Under the pieces are notes generated by a model. That model saw nothing but the letters and a program-made list of their open reading frames with translations. It had not been told where the DNA came from and made no database searches. DNA of 64,000 nucleotides from the NCBI GenBank assembly GCA_003550325.1, contig QKWP01001118.1, positions 22,473 to 86,472 on the forward strand, given 5' to 3'. Shown here in pieces: positions 8,524-19,440 of the stretch (position 1 is the stretch's first letter; every line of letters begins with the position of its first letter). Source of the stretch: Gigaspora rosea (lineage: Eukaryota; Glomeromycota; Glomeromycetes; Diversisporales; Gigasporaceae). The translations under genes were made by a program, and so were the position numbers.

Positions 8524-11265
8524 CTATTCAAATGTAGTAATTTTTTCGTCACCTTCATTATGTTTAGGTTTACTCTTTCCCATAAACAAATTAGAAATAA
8601 ACATCAAAGAACCACAAAGTATAATAAAATAAAAAATGTATTGAAATGCCAATACATAAGCGTGAATAACCAAAGTCTTTATATCAGGTGGTAATAATTG
8701 TATAAAATATACAGATTGTGTTGAAAAAGATGGAGGTAAGACTAGTTTGCTTAATTCTTGTGAAAGTTTATTATTAAATGCTGTCCCTGATAATGCAATT
8801 CCGAAAACAGCTCCAACTAAAGAGAGAATATAGATAATTGAATTAGTAAATAATTTTTTGCAAAAACAAATATATATATATATTTGAATACTTACTGCTT
8901 TGAAAGAACATCGTCAAACTAGTAACAGAAGCTATATCCTTATACTCAACCAATCCTTGAACGCATAATATAATAGATTGATAATTTATACCACTTCCAG
9001 CACCACTTATGACCATAGATACGATTAATACACCATTTCCCGTATTTTCATTCCATATAGTGGTTAAACCGGCACCAATTATTGTCAATGATGAAGCAAA
9101 TAAGGCTGTATATTGAAACGATATTTTTTCTGTTCGAGAAAACATTTGACCGGTTAGGATTGAGAACAGTACTGCACTAAGAATGTAAGGCAAGAAATAT
9201 ATTCCGGATTGTGTGGCTGTTTAAAAGGAAACATAAGAATGTTAATTTATTTGATTTCTAGCAAAGAATTGAGAATTAATCGATAAGGTAGGGATTGGAA
9301 CCGTTTAAAAATTGTTCTATAGTTCCGGGCAGAATTATGTTGGTCGTAGGCCGGAATTATTTTAATGCCGGCCAAATTAAACGATTAAGAAAAATTTTAG
9401 GCGGTTCCAATCCCTACGATAAAGAGACTTGCCTGAAACTTCATTGACAACTTGAAAGTAAAGTGGGATATAAAAAATAAAGCTAAAAAATATCATTCCA
9501 TCAAAAATGGATGTGATGAAACATGAAATTATATTAAGATTTTTAAATAAATGTGCTATTAAAATATATAATAATAATTATAATGAATAGATTAGTTATA
9601 ATAATCATCCTTCCAAATAACGATAAATCAAACTATGAATACTTACGTGAAACTACAGGTTCAGAAACGACGTAAGTTTCAACAAGACCGAATATTATGT
9701 AACCAACAGCGCCGACACATAGAAGCACTATGATCACAGGACTATTCCAAGCATAAGTATTACCTCCCCAATTAAGAGATAATAAGATACAAACCGTTGA
9801 TGTAATTATTATAATAATGCCAATAAAATCAATTCTCTTAAATTTTCCAAATAATGAACCAGCTGGTATTTTCATGTGAAGAAGAAAAATTATAGCGATT
9901 ATTGTTAATGCACCTGGAGGAAGATTGATGAAGAAGCACCATCTATTTTAGAAAGTAAATTTTATGGTGAAAAAATGATTCACGATTGATACAATGTAAC
10001 ATTACAAAAATTTTGGGTTACTGTATTTTCGCGAAATAACGGGCATGGGCGTTATTTCGAATAATGGCCCGAATTAAGCTTTATTTAGGCAAAAAATCAT
10101 AATTTCCCCCTGTGTTATTTCGCGAAGATATGGTACTTTTTTGATGCATTATTTAATGATTTACATCAATAAGGTAACCAGTTTTGACTCAGGCTTCGCC
10201 TTCTCGTATAAATTTGCATACCTCCAACTAACATGATCAGTAAATGCACCACCCATGAGCGGTCCAGCTATGGAAGCAATACCATAAGATGCACCAATAA
10301 CACCCTGGTATTTTCCAACATCTTTAGCACTAACAATGTCTGGAATAATTATCAAAGCAAGTCTATAAACAAAAAATAAATTTTTAGCATGCATAAGAAC
10401 TTGATATAAATCAATGTTGTAACGAAGTACGTACCCAATGATACCACCACCTCCAAAGCCAGCGACGGCACGGTATATTATCAATGAAACCTAAATAATG
10501 ATATAATTAAATTTGTTAATCTACGTAATTTTCAAGTAAATGAAAAAGTAAAATGGCAATACCATATCAGAAGCAACACCGCATAACAAACTGCCAAATT
10601 CAAATATTGAAATTGCAAATAAGAATGCTACTTTACGACCAAAGATATCAGCTAATTTTCCATAGATTGGTTCAAAGGAAGTCTACGTCAATAACTTGAT
10701 TCTGTGAGACACACATTATATATAATAACGTATATATATATTAAATTTCCAATTACCAATGTGATTAGATAAGAAGTTGCGACCCACGCTATTTGATCCA
10801 ATCCATTAAAGTCGGAAACTATTTTAGGTAGAGCGGTAGCAACAATTGTTTGATCTAACGCGGATAAAAATACGCCACAACCTAGACTATCAAAAATAAA
10901 ACCAATTAATATAATTAGTAACCCGAACATTGGAGTTCCGCAAGCGCTAGCATTTGCCCTTTAAAACAGTGTTCCTATTAAAACATTAACAAACACGGGC
11001 ATGGGTATTATGTTTTAATAGTACGTGTGCCAGCAATTGCAGAGCCTACTTAATGCGTTAAAGAACTGCAGGAATTAATAACTACGAACCTAAGAATAAC
11101 TAAAAATAATTCAATTCCATGTAACAAGCTATCATTTTCGGCAATCTGGGCTTCCTGATCATTGACATTTGTTGTAGCTATTATATTTTCATTTATGTCT
11201 GATACTAACTCCGAGTCATGTTCCAAATTTACTTCACTATGTGGCGTAGATTGATTTTGTACCAT
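8524..11265 (-). CDS. MFS transporter A (DHA2, 14-TM drug:H+ antiporter type), apparently intact
   Basis: Exons (minus strand): 11265-11090 (polar N terminus from [12 protein letters not shown]), about 10965-10757 (TM1, [12 protein letters not shown]), 10682-10563 (motif [11 protein letters not shown]), 10490-10435 ([11 protein letters not shown]), 10362-10222 ([28 protein letters not shown]), 9942-9647 ([11 protein letters not shown] onward), 9555-9433, 9216-8896 ([11 protein letters not shown] onward), 8816-8524 (C terminus to TAG). These join in frame to about 575 residues, typical for this family, and I see no stop. The exon 1-2 junction is uncertain. Intron 9,217-9,432 uses GC-AG splicing and holds a MITE. 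The likely role is proton-driven export of small toxic molecules at the plasma or vacuolar membrane; the substrate is unknown. Paralogues lie at 38,264-41,412 and 48,693-51,346. Confidence 0.88.
9289..9416. mobile_element. hAT-like MITE inside the GC-AG intron of MFS A
   Basis: The ends are TAGGGATTGGAACCG and CGGTTCCAATCCCTA. It is flanked by CGATAAGG and CGATAAAG, an 8-bp duplication. It lies wholly within the intron, so splicing should remove it. Identically placed copies are at 39,020-39,178 and 49,443-49,601. An independent copy is at 62,759-62,913. Confidence 0.85.
10022..10133. mobile_element. 112-bp MITE private to MFS A, intronic
   Basis: Ends TGTATTTTCGCGAAATAAC and GTTATTTCGCGAAGATATGG, flanked by TAC on both sides (10,019-10,021 and 10,134-10,136). 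Units B and C have the empty site (GGGTTACTTTTATGATG). It lies in the intron between exons 5 and 6. An element with similar ends is at 31,520-31,880. Confidence 0.75.
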
Positions 11266-11924
11266 TTTTTTTCCTTTATTGTTTGCTCTTGCTAATTATT
11301 ATTATTGTTAATTTTATTAATTTTATTAATTTTAACTTCGTTAAAGAAAAAGAAGATTTGGTGTTAAAAAAATTAACTAATGAAAACATCTATATCGTTC
11401 AATATTTTGGCCTTTTATAATTTTTTTTTCAAAAAAAAACTACCGACCATCATAAAATATATGCGTACGTATGCAAAATAACAGATTTTAATGATAGATT
11501 TGCTAAAAACATAATTAGTTCAGGAAAATAATTTTTGCGGTGATTATTGAGTTATAATACCGTTTCTAAACGTTATTCTGAAATAAGTAGCTGCGGCGTA
11601 ATCGCGCTAAACCAGGAACGGACGATAAATGATATAAACGCAAAATAATGTATAGGGGCATTGATTGAACTTAATTCGATTAAAATTTGAAATTACACTT
11701 TTGGGAGTTAGTTCGCATTTATATGGAAAGTCTAATTTAGAAATGTTGATTAACTCCCAATATAGATATTGTAATTATATTTTATTTTGTCACTTACTGC
11801 TGATTTGAGAATTAGGACACATGTTGAACTTTATTTTCGGCCAGTATAAGATATACTAAAGCGATACACTGGCCGAAAATTATATTACGAAAATTTACTG
11901 CAAATGTTAATAATTATGATACTA
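11266..11924. other. Upstream region of MFS A with a recurrent hairpin box
   Basis: The presumed promoter and 5' UTR of MFS A. It contains one copy of a TTATTGTTTGCTCTTGCTAA block that is triplicated upstream of MFS B. At 11,587-11,621 it has the box AGCTGCGGCGTAATCGCGC followed by TAAACCAGGAACG, also present at 35,667, 41,829, 51,669 and 61,090 (complement). A GGCCAGTATA...ACTGGCC hairpin is at 11,838-11,878. No gene is seen. Confidence 0.6.
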
Positions 11925-12065
11925 CAGGGTGAAACCTGAGTTGTGGAATAATGAAATCTGCTATGATCATCGCATTAGGGTGAAATCCGCTTTTACTATA
12001 ATAAAAAACAGCGGATTTCACCTTACCCTAACCCGATCTACAAAGCGGATTTCACTACCTCGCTA
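11925..12065. repeat. Foldback repeat with CCCTAA motif
   Basis: GGTGAAATCCGCT and AGCGGATTTCACC face each other across a short loop, with an adjacent TTAGGGTGAAATC / CCCTAACCCGATC pair. It is present in units A, B (42,188-42,312) and C (52,921-53,030), so it is older than the duplications. Non-coding. Confidence 0.6.
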
Positions 12066-12096
12066 TAATCATCACAAAATTCGTCACATGTCACAC

Positions 12097-12584
12097 TGGG
12101 GTGTTCGATATACTATGTAAATCAAAACTATATGTGGTCATATAATAAAATTTATTAATGAAGATTTTGACAATTATTATGAAAATTTAAACAGATGCAC
12201 AGCCATAACGGTTCGATAGAATTGATCGAAATTTTGCAAAGTCCATTATTACGTTTTTACAAACAAAGTTACAGAGCCAATTTTGAAGAAAAAACTAAAT
12301 TCTTTCTTGCCTTTTTTTCAAAAAAAAAAAAACTGAATATTGTTTAAAGAAAAAATTAAAATTTTCATAATTAAGTAAAGAAAAGGCACTGTTACTTTGT
12401 TTGTAGAGATGTAATACTGGTCTTTGCAAAATTTCGACCAATTCTATCGAACCATTAGGGCTATACACCTATTTACAATTTTATAATAATCGTTATAAAA
12501 TTATCACTTGTCGAAAATTTTCATAAATACATTTATTATATGACCACATATACTTTTGATTTACATAGTATATCGAACACCCCA
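12097..12584. mobile_element. MULE-like MITE private to unit A
   Basis: Long inverted ends starting TGGGGTGTTCGATATAC. The flanks are ATGTCACAC and GTGTCACAT. The empty site in units B and C is GTGTCACAC, so a 9-bp duplication with one later change on each side is supported. A second member of the family is at 37,683-38,086 with its own 9-bp duplication. Confidence 0.85.
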
Positions 12585-12593
12585 GTGTCACAT

Positions 12594-13482
12594 TAATTTT
12601 CAAATCAGGCCCCAAAATTCACTAATGATCAATGTTACTGTTGTAACGTCCAATCAATTAATTAATCAACAATCAATTACAGAATTATATGCTTCGATAG
12701 CTACGATTGTGATGTCGATTATTAGTGAACTTTGAGATGGCTGCTCTGACAAACTCATAGTAGCAGATATATATACGATTAAATTTTATAACAGATAAGT
12801 AATCAGGGTTTAAATTATCTAGATATTAGATTTTCCTCATCATTTGTCTATCTATGGTAAATATCGACACAGTATGATGCTCCTTTTTGACATTTCATAA
12901 CATATTTAGTTAGTGCAATTCCGAAAAGACAATAATAAAAAAAGCATTTTTTAAGTGATCGTCATGCACTTTAATCGGGACAAAAACCTGTTAAAGCGAT
13001 ATTTGCTTAAACAATTTTTCATACAATAGATAAATATAGTAATATGTGATGTATATCGTGATGTTTAAAGTGCAGAAATTCACGTTTTACTGCGTTTAGC
13101 ATATTGTCCAATCATATATAGGACTCACTTAACTTGCTAAAGTAACCATATACTTTGTATGCATATCACTCCATTCGGGGTATATATCGTCACTAGGGAA
13201 GTATTTTACTGCGTATGCTGCGCAGTATTTCACTGCGCATTCTGTGCAACCTGTGCAGTTTTTGAGAGGTTGCGTATTTGTCTTCACAGTGTTCACATGA
13301 TAATAGAAGAGAAGAGATGATATGGTGATATGGCCGGTCAATTTGAGATAATTGCCAAAACATTTTTCGTTACACAAACAAAAGAGATCTAAAAATAACA
13401 ATTCCGGATCATAGACCTGTTTGTTTAAACTGATTAGTTATTTTTATCCGACTCAACTAAGTCAATATTTAAAAACCATTAG
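12594..13482. other. Duplicated non-coding stretch
   Basis: Shared with unit B (42,352-43,020). A minus-strand Cys-containing open frame (13,129-13,401) is not conserved in the unit B copy, where indels break it, so I do not call it a gene. Nothing else is recognised. Confidence 0.5.
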
Positions 13483-13920
13483 AATTACGCCTTCCGGCGT
13501 CCCTTCATAGAAAGGGTTTAAAAAAAAAAAAAAAAAAAACCATTAGCAAAATCGATTACCCTAATTGTACTTTAAGATTATCAGAGATTTTCTCATATTT
13601 TTTCTCAATCTTGCTCGTATTTTATGTTTGTTGACTTTCTTTTCAGAATTTTCAGATCTTACTATCATACAATTCCTATTTTAAATTTTTTTTAATTCCA
13701 TTTTTAAAATTCCATAATTCTATATATACCAATCCCTTTTTTACTAAGAGGGGTAATCTAAATCACTAGTAGAATTGGTCTGACCTAAATTAGAGTTGTT
13801 ACTGTAATTTTTAATATAATCGAACATAAAATCAACTAAGTCGATTTTTTGATGAAACTTCGGTTGACTAAGCCGGCTAATCGATAAAATCGACCAATGC
13901 AAATTCGACTACAAACACTA
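13419..13920. repeat. Possible MITE with TGTTTGT/ACAAACA ends
   Basis: CTGTTTGTTTAAACTG at the left and CGACTACAAACAC at the right are weakly inverted. TAGAC occurs on both sides. Internal motifs AACTAAGTCGAT and GACTAAGCCGGC repeat in both arms. Also present in unit B (about 43,885-44,346). The boundaries are tentative. Confidence 0.35.
13483..13538 (+). mobile_element. Poly(A)-tailed retroposed fragment
   Basis: A 56-bp insert running from AATTACGCC to GGGTTTA plus a run of about 19 A. It is flanked by ACCATTAG on both sides (13,475-13,482 and 13,539-13,546). Unit B has the unoccupied ACCATTAG. It shares its 3' end style with inserts at 1,147 and 59,685. Confidence 0.75.
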
Positions 13921-14399
13921 GACGTTAGACGTTAATCTATTTTTAGATTTTGCCAATTTTACTATTAAAAGTTTTAAACGACTATAACTTTAAGATATAT
14001 TAATTGATTATATTTTCGTTTTTAAATATTAAGATTAGATTAAAAATATTCTGATTAATCATAAAACTCTTTTTTTTAAAAAAGGTCAAATTCCATATAA
14101 TCACGCCACTTGGGTGGTTAAATAGGTCAAGAAAAAACTTTGATCAAGCAACAGGGGCTTACGCTGCCCTTACATTTCATTTGTTCTTCCTACGTTCAAA
14201 TACTAATTTATTGTTTCATTAAATTTGTGAGTGGTGAGAATAGCCTACGTTCTATTCGTGCAGTCTGTGATCACCTCAAATTACTATAATTTCTGATTGG
14301 TTGAATGAAACCGCCGTTTAATATTTTTTCGACTAATCATCGTTTACAATTGCTCTTTAATTATACACGATATACATGTCCAGTCGGTTAGTTTGCCAC
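13921..14399. other. Duplicated non-coding stretch before the big transposon
   Basis: Collinear with 44,347-44,849 of unit B. It ends in TTTGCCAC (14,392-14,399), the left target duplication of the 10.6 kb element. No gene is seen. Confidence 0.6.
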
Positions 14400-15024
14400 T
14401 AATGATGCCTGACGACGAATGACGAAATATACGTCATTGACGAATGACGAAACCATTCGTCAGGTAATTTCTGATTGACGAATTGACGAAACCTATGACG
14501 AAATGACGAAACCTATGACGAAATGATGAAACCTATGACGAATTGACGAAACCTATGCCAAATTGACGAAGCCTATGACGAATTGATGAAATCAATGAAG
14601 AAACCTGAAGAGTTATATTCCATACAAAATAGAGTTAATTACCGCGTTTATAAAAAGTTAAGAAGTGTTTTAATAACGATAACGATAAGAGCTAAGAAAA
14701 ACGATGTTTTAAGCGATAATGCATAATTAATAACAGCGATAGAGAATCAATATAGGTTGCTAAGATAACCAGTGCATTATTATTATCGTGATTTTACTAT
14801 TTACGAAGGAAGAGACGCGAAAATACTTGAAAACCAATGTTTAGATCGACCTTGGTGCACAATACATTTGTTTTAAATCGTTAAAATAGTTATAAAAAAT
14901 AGTTTATTTAAACATAAAATCGATAAAAATCGTTAGAAATTGGGGTTAAAAGATACTACTACATAAATCATTATAAAATATATTAAAAAACAAAAAACTA
15001 AAAAAAAACGATTTTCAAAAAAAA

Positions 15025-18000
15025 TTATTCCTTAGGTGCTTCTTCCACAGATGCCACAGACTCAACGTCCGAATCTTCGCTTGTATATTCTGCAGTGTAT
15101 TTAAGTGTGCCACGAATCTCGCCCATACTTGCACTTTCGCCAGTTTGTACTCTCGTTTTCTTGAGTACAAAACTTGTTTATCATAGTTGCCACTATAAAA
15201 TCGGCCTCTTTTCGCTGTTCTTTCCACAGGGACATCTTCCGGTTCTTTTCTTTTTTCCGGTGCTTTCCCTTTTTCCAGTGCTTTCCCTTTTTCCGTTGCT
15301 TTGCCTTTTTCCGGGGATGGCTAAAGCCATGTACCCACGTGATTTTTTGAAATTTTAGTTAAATTCGTATCAGAGTCTGTTTAGCATTAGGGTCAGGGTT
15401 AGAGTTAGGACCAATATAGGTAAAATTAACTTCCTGGCATTTTTTATTAATAGCCCAAGATAGGTTTAGAATGCCGTTTTTATGTTCTTGCGTTTTTTTT
15501 GTTTTTTTGACTTCTTCGGGCTGATCCGTGTAAACAAAATTTCGCGACTCCATTTGGTTGATTTACACAAAAATGTCAAGTGGGTACATGGCTTTAGATG
15601 ACTCCCTTTTTCCGCTACTTGTCCTTTATCAGTTTCTGTGCTTTTATCGGTTTCTGTGCCTTTATCCGTAGCTTTGCTTTTTTCCGCCACTTTGCTTTTT
15701 TCCGCTACTTTGTTTTTTCTGCTGCTTTGTTTTTTCTGCTTCTATGCTTTATTTCGCCGCTTTGCTTTTTTCCGCCGCTTTGCTTTTTTCCACTGCTTTG
15801 CTTTTTTTTGCTTCTATGCTTTTTAATGCTTCTTCGATTTTTCTTCTTTTTTGTTCTTTTATACGATCATGTGCAACTTCTTCTTCTTCGGAAATGTAGA
15901 CCCAATCAGGTAAATCTTCAGGTCTAGCTACATCTAAAAAGAACGCATTATCGTCATAAAATCATTTCCTCGATTGTTGCGATAATGAGATCTTTTTTGC
16001 TTGTTCATCCAAAGTTTTTCTTAGCAAATTTCGTAACTATAAAAATATCGTTAGTATTATTAAAATAGTTAGCATGATTAATTGAAATTTATGATTTCTA
16101 CGATTGTTGAAATTTAGCAGTAATTTGATCAAAAATCAATTTACCTTGTCAGAATGCCACGTATAATCATACACATTAGCATTTCTTTTCTTGTTGTCTT
16201 CAGCATCGGTCTCACTTATTTCTGGTGAGTGTATTTCGGTCCTTGAAAGTAAATTCATCAACCCTTTTTGCTCATATTTAATAATTCGCTTTGCTTGTCA
16301 TTCATATAACGATTGTGCGCCTTTAATTCTTCATGCTTTTTTCTGTAAGCAAAAAATATATAAATGCATTAAATAATAAATAAATATAATATAAACAGAC
16401 ATATTTCGGATTTTAATATTTATACTTACCGAACTTAGCCTGCAGACTAAGTTCGGTAAGTTATAAATATTAATATCGAAAACTGGTTTTTTTTAAAATA
16501 ATAATGTAAAATTTTTATACTTCATTCATCCATGAAGACGTCGATTGTCTTTATCTATTTTTCCTTGCTCAACTTTCAGATGCCGGCCCCTTTGGTGTCA
16601 GTGTAAAGCACCTAACCAATCCCAATTCTTTTTTCGGGTAGGAGTGAAAGTCAGCGCCAACAATCGTTCTAATTCCGGAATTAGTTTGTTAAGAATTTGT
16701 TTATTGTTCGGGCTCAAAAAAACTTCATCAATGTTAAGTTGATATTTGCGCAGGATCGTTTTTAATAAATTTTTCATCTCAGCCTATTAAAATGAAGAAA
16801 AATAATTAAATAAAAAAAAACAGAAAAAAAATTAAATCGTTAGAAAAACATTAAAAAATCATAAAAAAAATTTTCGCAAAAAATTATAAAAGGGAAATCA
16901 TATAAAAAATATTAAAAATTTGCAAAAAAGAAAAATCGTAAGGTTAAAATTGTAAAAAAAAATCAATCAAAAGATAAAAATAAATTATTAAAAGGAAATA
17001 ATTGTAAAATGGAATCGTAAAAATTTTAAAATTCGTAAAAAAATTAATAAAGCATAAATAAAAATCATAAAAAAAAAATCGAAATAAAATATTAAAAAGA
17101 AAATTGAAAATCATAATAATGAAAAGATATAAATCGTAAAATAAATTAAAAATCATAAATAAATATAAAAAAATCAAATTGTTAAAAAGAAAAAAATCGT
17201 AAAAAAAAAGTTAATCATAAAAGATAAGAAAAAATTGAAAAATCGCAAACAAAATTAAAAATTGTAAAAATTTGTATTAAACTTACCTGAGCTTCTTTCG
17301 GATCAAAAGATCTTTTTGCACTTAGTTGAGATGACTGTATTTCAGAACTACTTTTACCATCATTACTATCAGATAATTCACCTTCACTTTCACTTTTTTC
17401 GCTTTCTGAAATTGTTGATCCTGCAGTTTCGGATTGCAGGTCCGATTCCTTGCCAAAACTTTCGTTGATAATGATTAGGGCCTCGATTTCTTCTTTGGCT
17501 TGTTTGTTTTCAGCCTCCAAATCAGCTACTCTGCGCTTTAACTTTACAATTTCTTCACGCAAACTTTCGTTTTCTATAAAAATAGGTAATAAAAACAAAA
17601 GATTAACAAAATAAAACATACAAAAATGAGAAAGATAATCAAAATTATCACAACTTTCGGCTGCCGTTTCCCAACATATATGTTGGGAAACAGCAGCCGA
17701 AATTTTTTATAACTGAATTGATTATAAAACCTGCTTCCGACTCTTCAAATGACTTTTGTCGTTGAATATTTTGTTGTTTTTCTTTGTACATGCTTTCGGG
17801 TAATCGAAGTGATGGATATCTTTGCTTTAAGTTGGATAAAGCAGAAGTTAATTCAGGTGATAAGATAATAACAGGTGAAGTTGGATGACTGAAAGCAGGT
17901 TTGAAGGTCTAGCAAGTGGTAAAGATCGAACGGGAGAATGTGGTAAAGATCGAATGGGCAAATGTAGTGCAGATCGAACGGGAGAATGTGGTGCAGATCG

Positions 18001-18198
18001 AACGGGAGAATTTTGAGTTGTAGAAGTGCTAGTTTGACGAAGTATAGTTGAAGGTAAAGTTTCGGATGAAGGTAAAGTTTTGGATGAAGGTAAAGGATTT
18101 TCAGTTAAAGGTTTGATTACAACAATAGGTTCTTGTTGTTGACTTTAAGATATATCGCATTTTAAAGGTTTTCATTGTTTTTTTGGTCATTTTGACAT
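15025..18198 (-). pseudogene. Second gene of the 10.6 kb transposon: coiled-coil, Lys/Ser/Glu-rich protein (broken)
   Basis: Read on the minus strand from ATG at 18,198. The N terminus has stops in place of likely Arg codons (TGA for CGA). Next come an SPVRSAPH-type repeat (about 17,918-17,996), a frameshift near 17,900, and a segment ending KSFEESEAG. After an intron follows ENESLREEIVKLKRRVADLE, a strong heptad coiled coil, then a Ser/Glu-rich acidic stretch ending at donor CAG|GTAAGT (17,285). The next exon starts at about 16,789 (acceptor AATAG). Further exons include ELKAHNRYMNDKQSE and PEDLPDWVYISEEEE. The tail is EKGKA/EKSKA repeats, interrupted by a MITE, and ends in an acidic stretch at 15,025. 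I do not recognise the family. Its opposite orientation and shared element suggest an accessory transposition protein; that is inference. Confidence 0.6.
15313..15604. mobile_element. Telomere-motif MITE inside the transposon's second gene
   Basis: Ends GGATGGCTAAAGCCATGTAC and GTACATGGCTTTAGATGAC, the same family as the arms at 1-555. The interior has TTAGGGTCAGGGTTAGAG and a CGG-N6-CCG box (TCGGGCTGATCCGTG). CCTTTTTCC occurs on both sides (15,304-15,312 and 15,605-15,613), a possible 9-bp duplication, but the host sequence here is itself repetitive. It splits the EKGKA-repeat exon. Confidence 0.75.
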
Positions 18199-19440
18199 TG
18201 TAAAAAAAAAAAAATATTGAGGAAATATTTGAAAAGTGTAGAGAAAAAAAATATACCGAAAGAAATATTTGAGAAGAAAAAAGGTAGGTTATAAGTATTC
18301 AAAAGAAAAAAAAGAGTTTGGTTTAGTAACGAAAAAAAAGAGTTTGGTTTAGTGACGAAAAAAAAAATTGAAGTTGCAGAAAAAAAATTTTGTAGAGAAA
18401 AGGCTTAACTTTTATAGATTTCATTCGATCTCTAATTTTGTATGCAACTGTATTGTTTGCAATTTTGTTTAAAACTTTGACATAGTTGAAACTTATAGCA
18501 GAGATATTATACAGTCATCATATTTGTGATCAATTCGTGATCACGGGATATACATTCGAAATCCTAAGGTGGCATCAAGAAAAACCTGATTTTATACATT
18601 CTGCAGTAATCGATCAAGTCTATGATTAATTAAGTTCATCTTATGCAATCGATCGAATCTTATACAATCAAGACAATCAAAAATTAGACAAATCGTGTAA
18701 AAAAATTAAACAATTAACAAAATTTAATTTAATCCTGCATAATACTGTAATAGTTCTAATGTTGTCAAATTTTTTATTACACAATGCTAAATTTTTAATA
18801 TGCTGAAAACAATAGTTTTTTTTTGCTGAAACAAGTAATTTAATTATGTATTGTTCGCAAATAAGAACTAAATTATTTTAATATATTGTTAATATGTTTT
18901 GTCATTAGGAACTAATTATTACGCTTTGCAAAATAATATACTTTTGTTCAAATTTTTATCACATACTTGATTGTTATCTAATTGCATGATTGTAAAAAAT
19001 TGTAAAGTGTATTTTTTTGCTAAAAATTCAATATAAATATGTTATTTTTATTGACTATATTTATGTTTACTAAAAAATATTGCGAAGCAATCGGTCAACA
19101 ATCAGGTGATTGTTCAAGCGATTGTCAGTGATCTATCAATTTGAAACAAATCGCAATAATCAAATCATGTATTATTCGTATTTTTTGAAGGTTGATTTTT
19201 GACATAGTTGCTCTTTGTATTGTTATTTTATAATACTGAACAAAAATAATCAATATTGAATCGTATAAAAATCATCAATTTTGTTTAGAAAAATTATATA
19301 AAAATCATCAATTTTGTTTAGAAAAATTGTATAAAAATTATTAATTTTCGTTTAGAAAAATTGTATAAAAATCATCAATTTTCGTTTAGAAAAAATTGTA
19401 TAAAAATCATTAATTTCCATTTAGAAAAAGCTATTGTCTT
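18199..19440. promoter_or_regulatory. Divergent intergenic region between the two transposon genes
   Basis: 1.24 kb without a gene, lying between the divergently oriented coiled-coil gene and transposase. It holds poly(A/T) tracts and a tandem array at about 19,255-19,430 in which ATAAAAATCATCAATTTTG-like units recur five or six times. It is positioned to contain both promoters, which is an inference from position only. Confidence 0.4.

Larger units (their letters stand above)
7859..14391. repeat. Segmental duplication, unit A
   Basis: Sequence from TGACAAACTATTATGGCTTA through the solo LTR, the MFS gene and about 3 kb beyond is collinear with unit B (35,632-44,850) and, in part, unit C (47,892-53,084). 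Differences are mainly point changes and private MITEs. The unit is cut at 14,399 by the 10.6 kb transposon; only a few bases of matching sequence resume after 24,979. Confidence 0.9.

Noticed and set aside
13129..13401. Minus-strand Cys-rich 90-codon frame in unit A
   Set aside because: Indels break it in the unit B copy (42,891-43,139) and no splice structure rescues it.
15598..15927. Plus-strand Phe/Leu/Cys-rich frames resembling membrane proteins
   Set aside because: They are the antisense of the Lys/Ser-rich EKSKA repeats of the minus-strand coiled-coil gene.
16944..17177. Minus-strand Phe/Tyr/Leu-rich frame
   Set aside because: It lies inside an AT-rich intron (GTAAGT at 17,284, AATAG near 16,789) of the coiled-coil gene.
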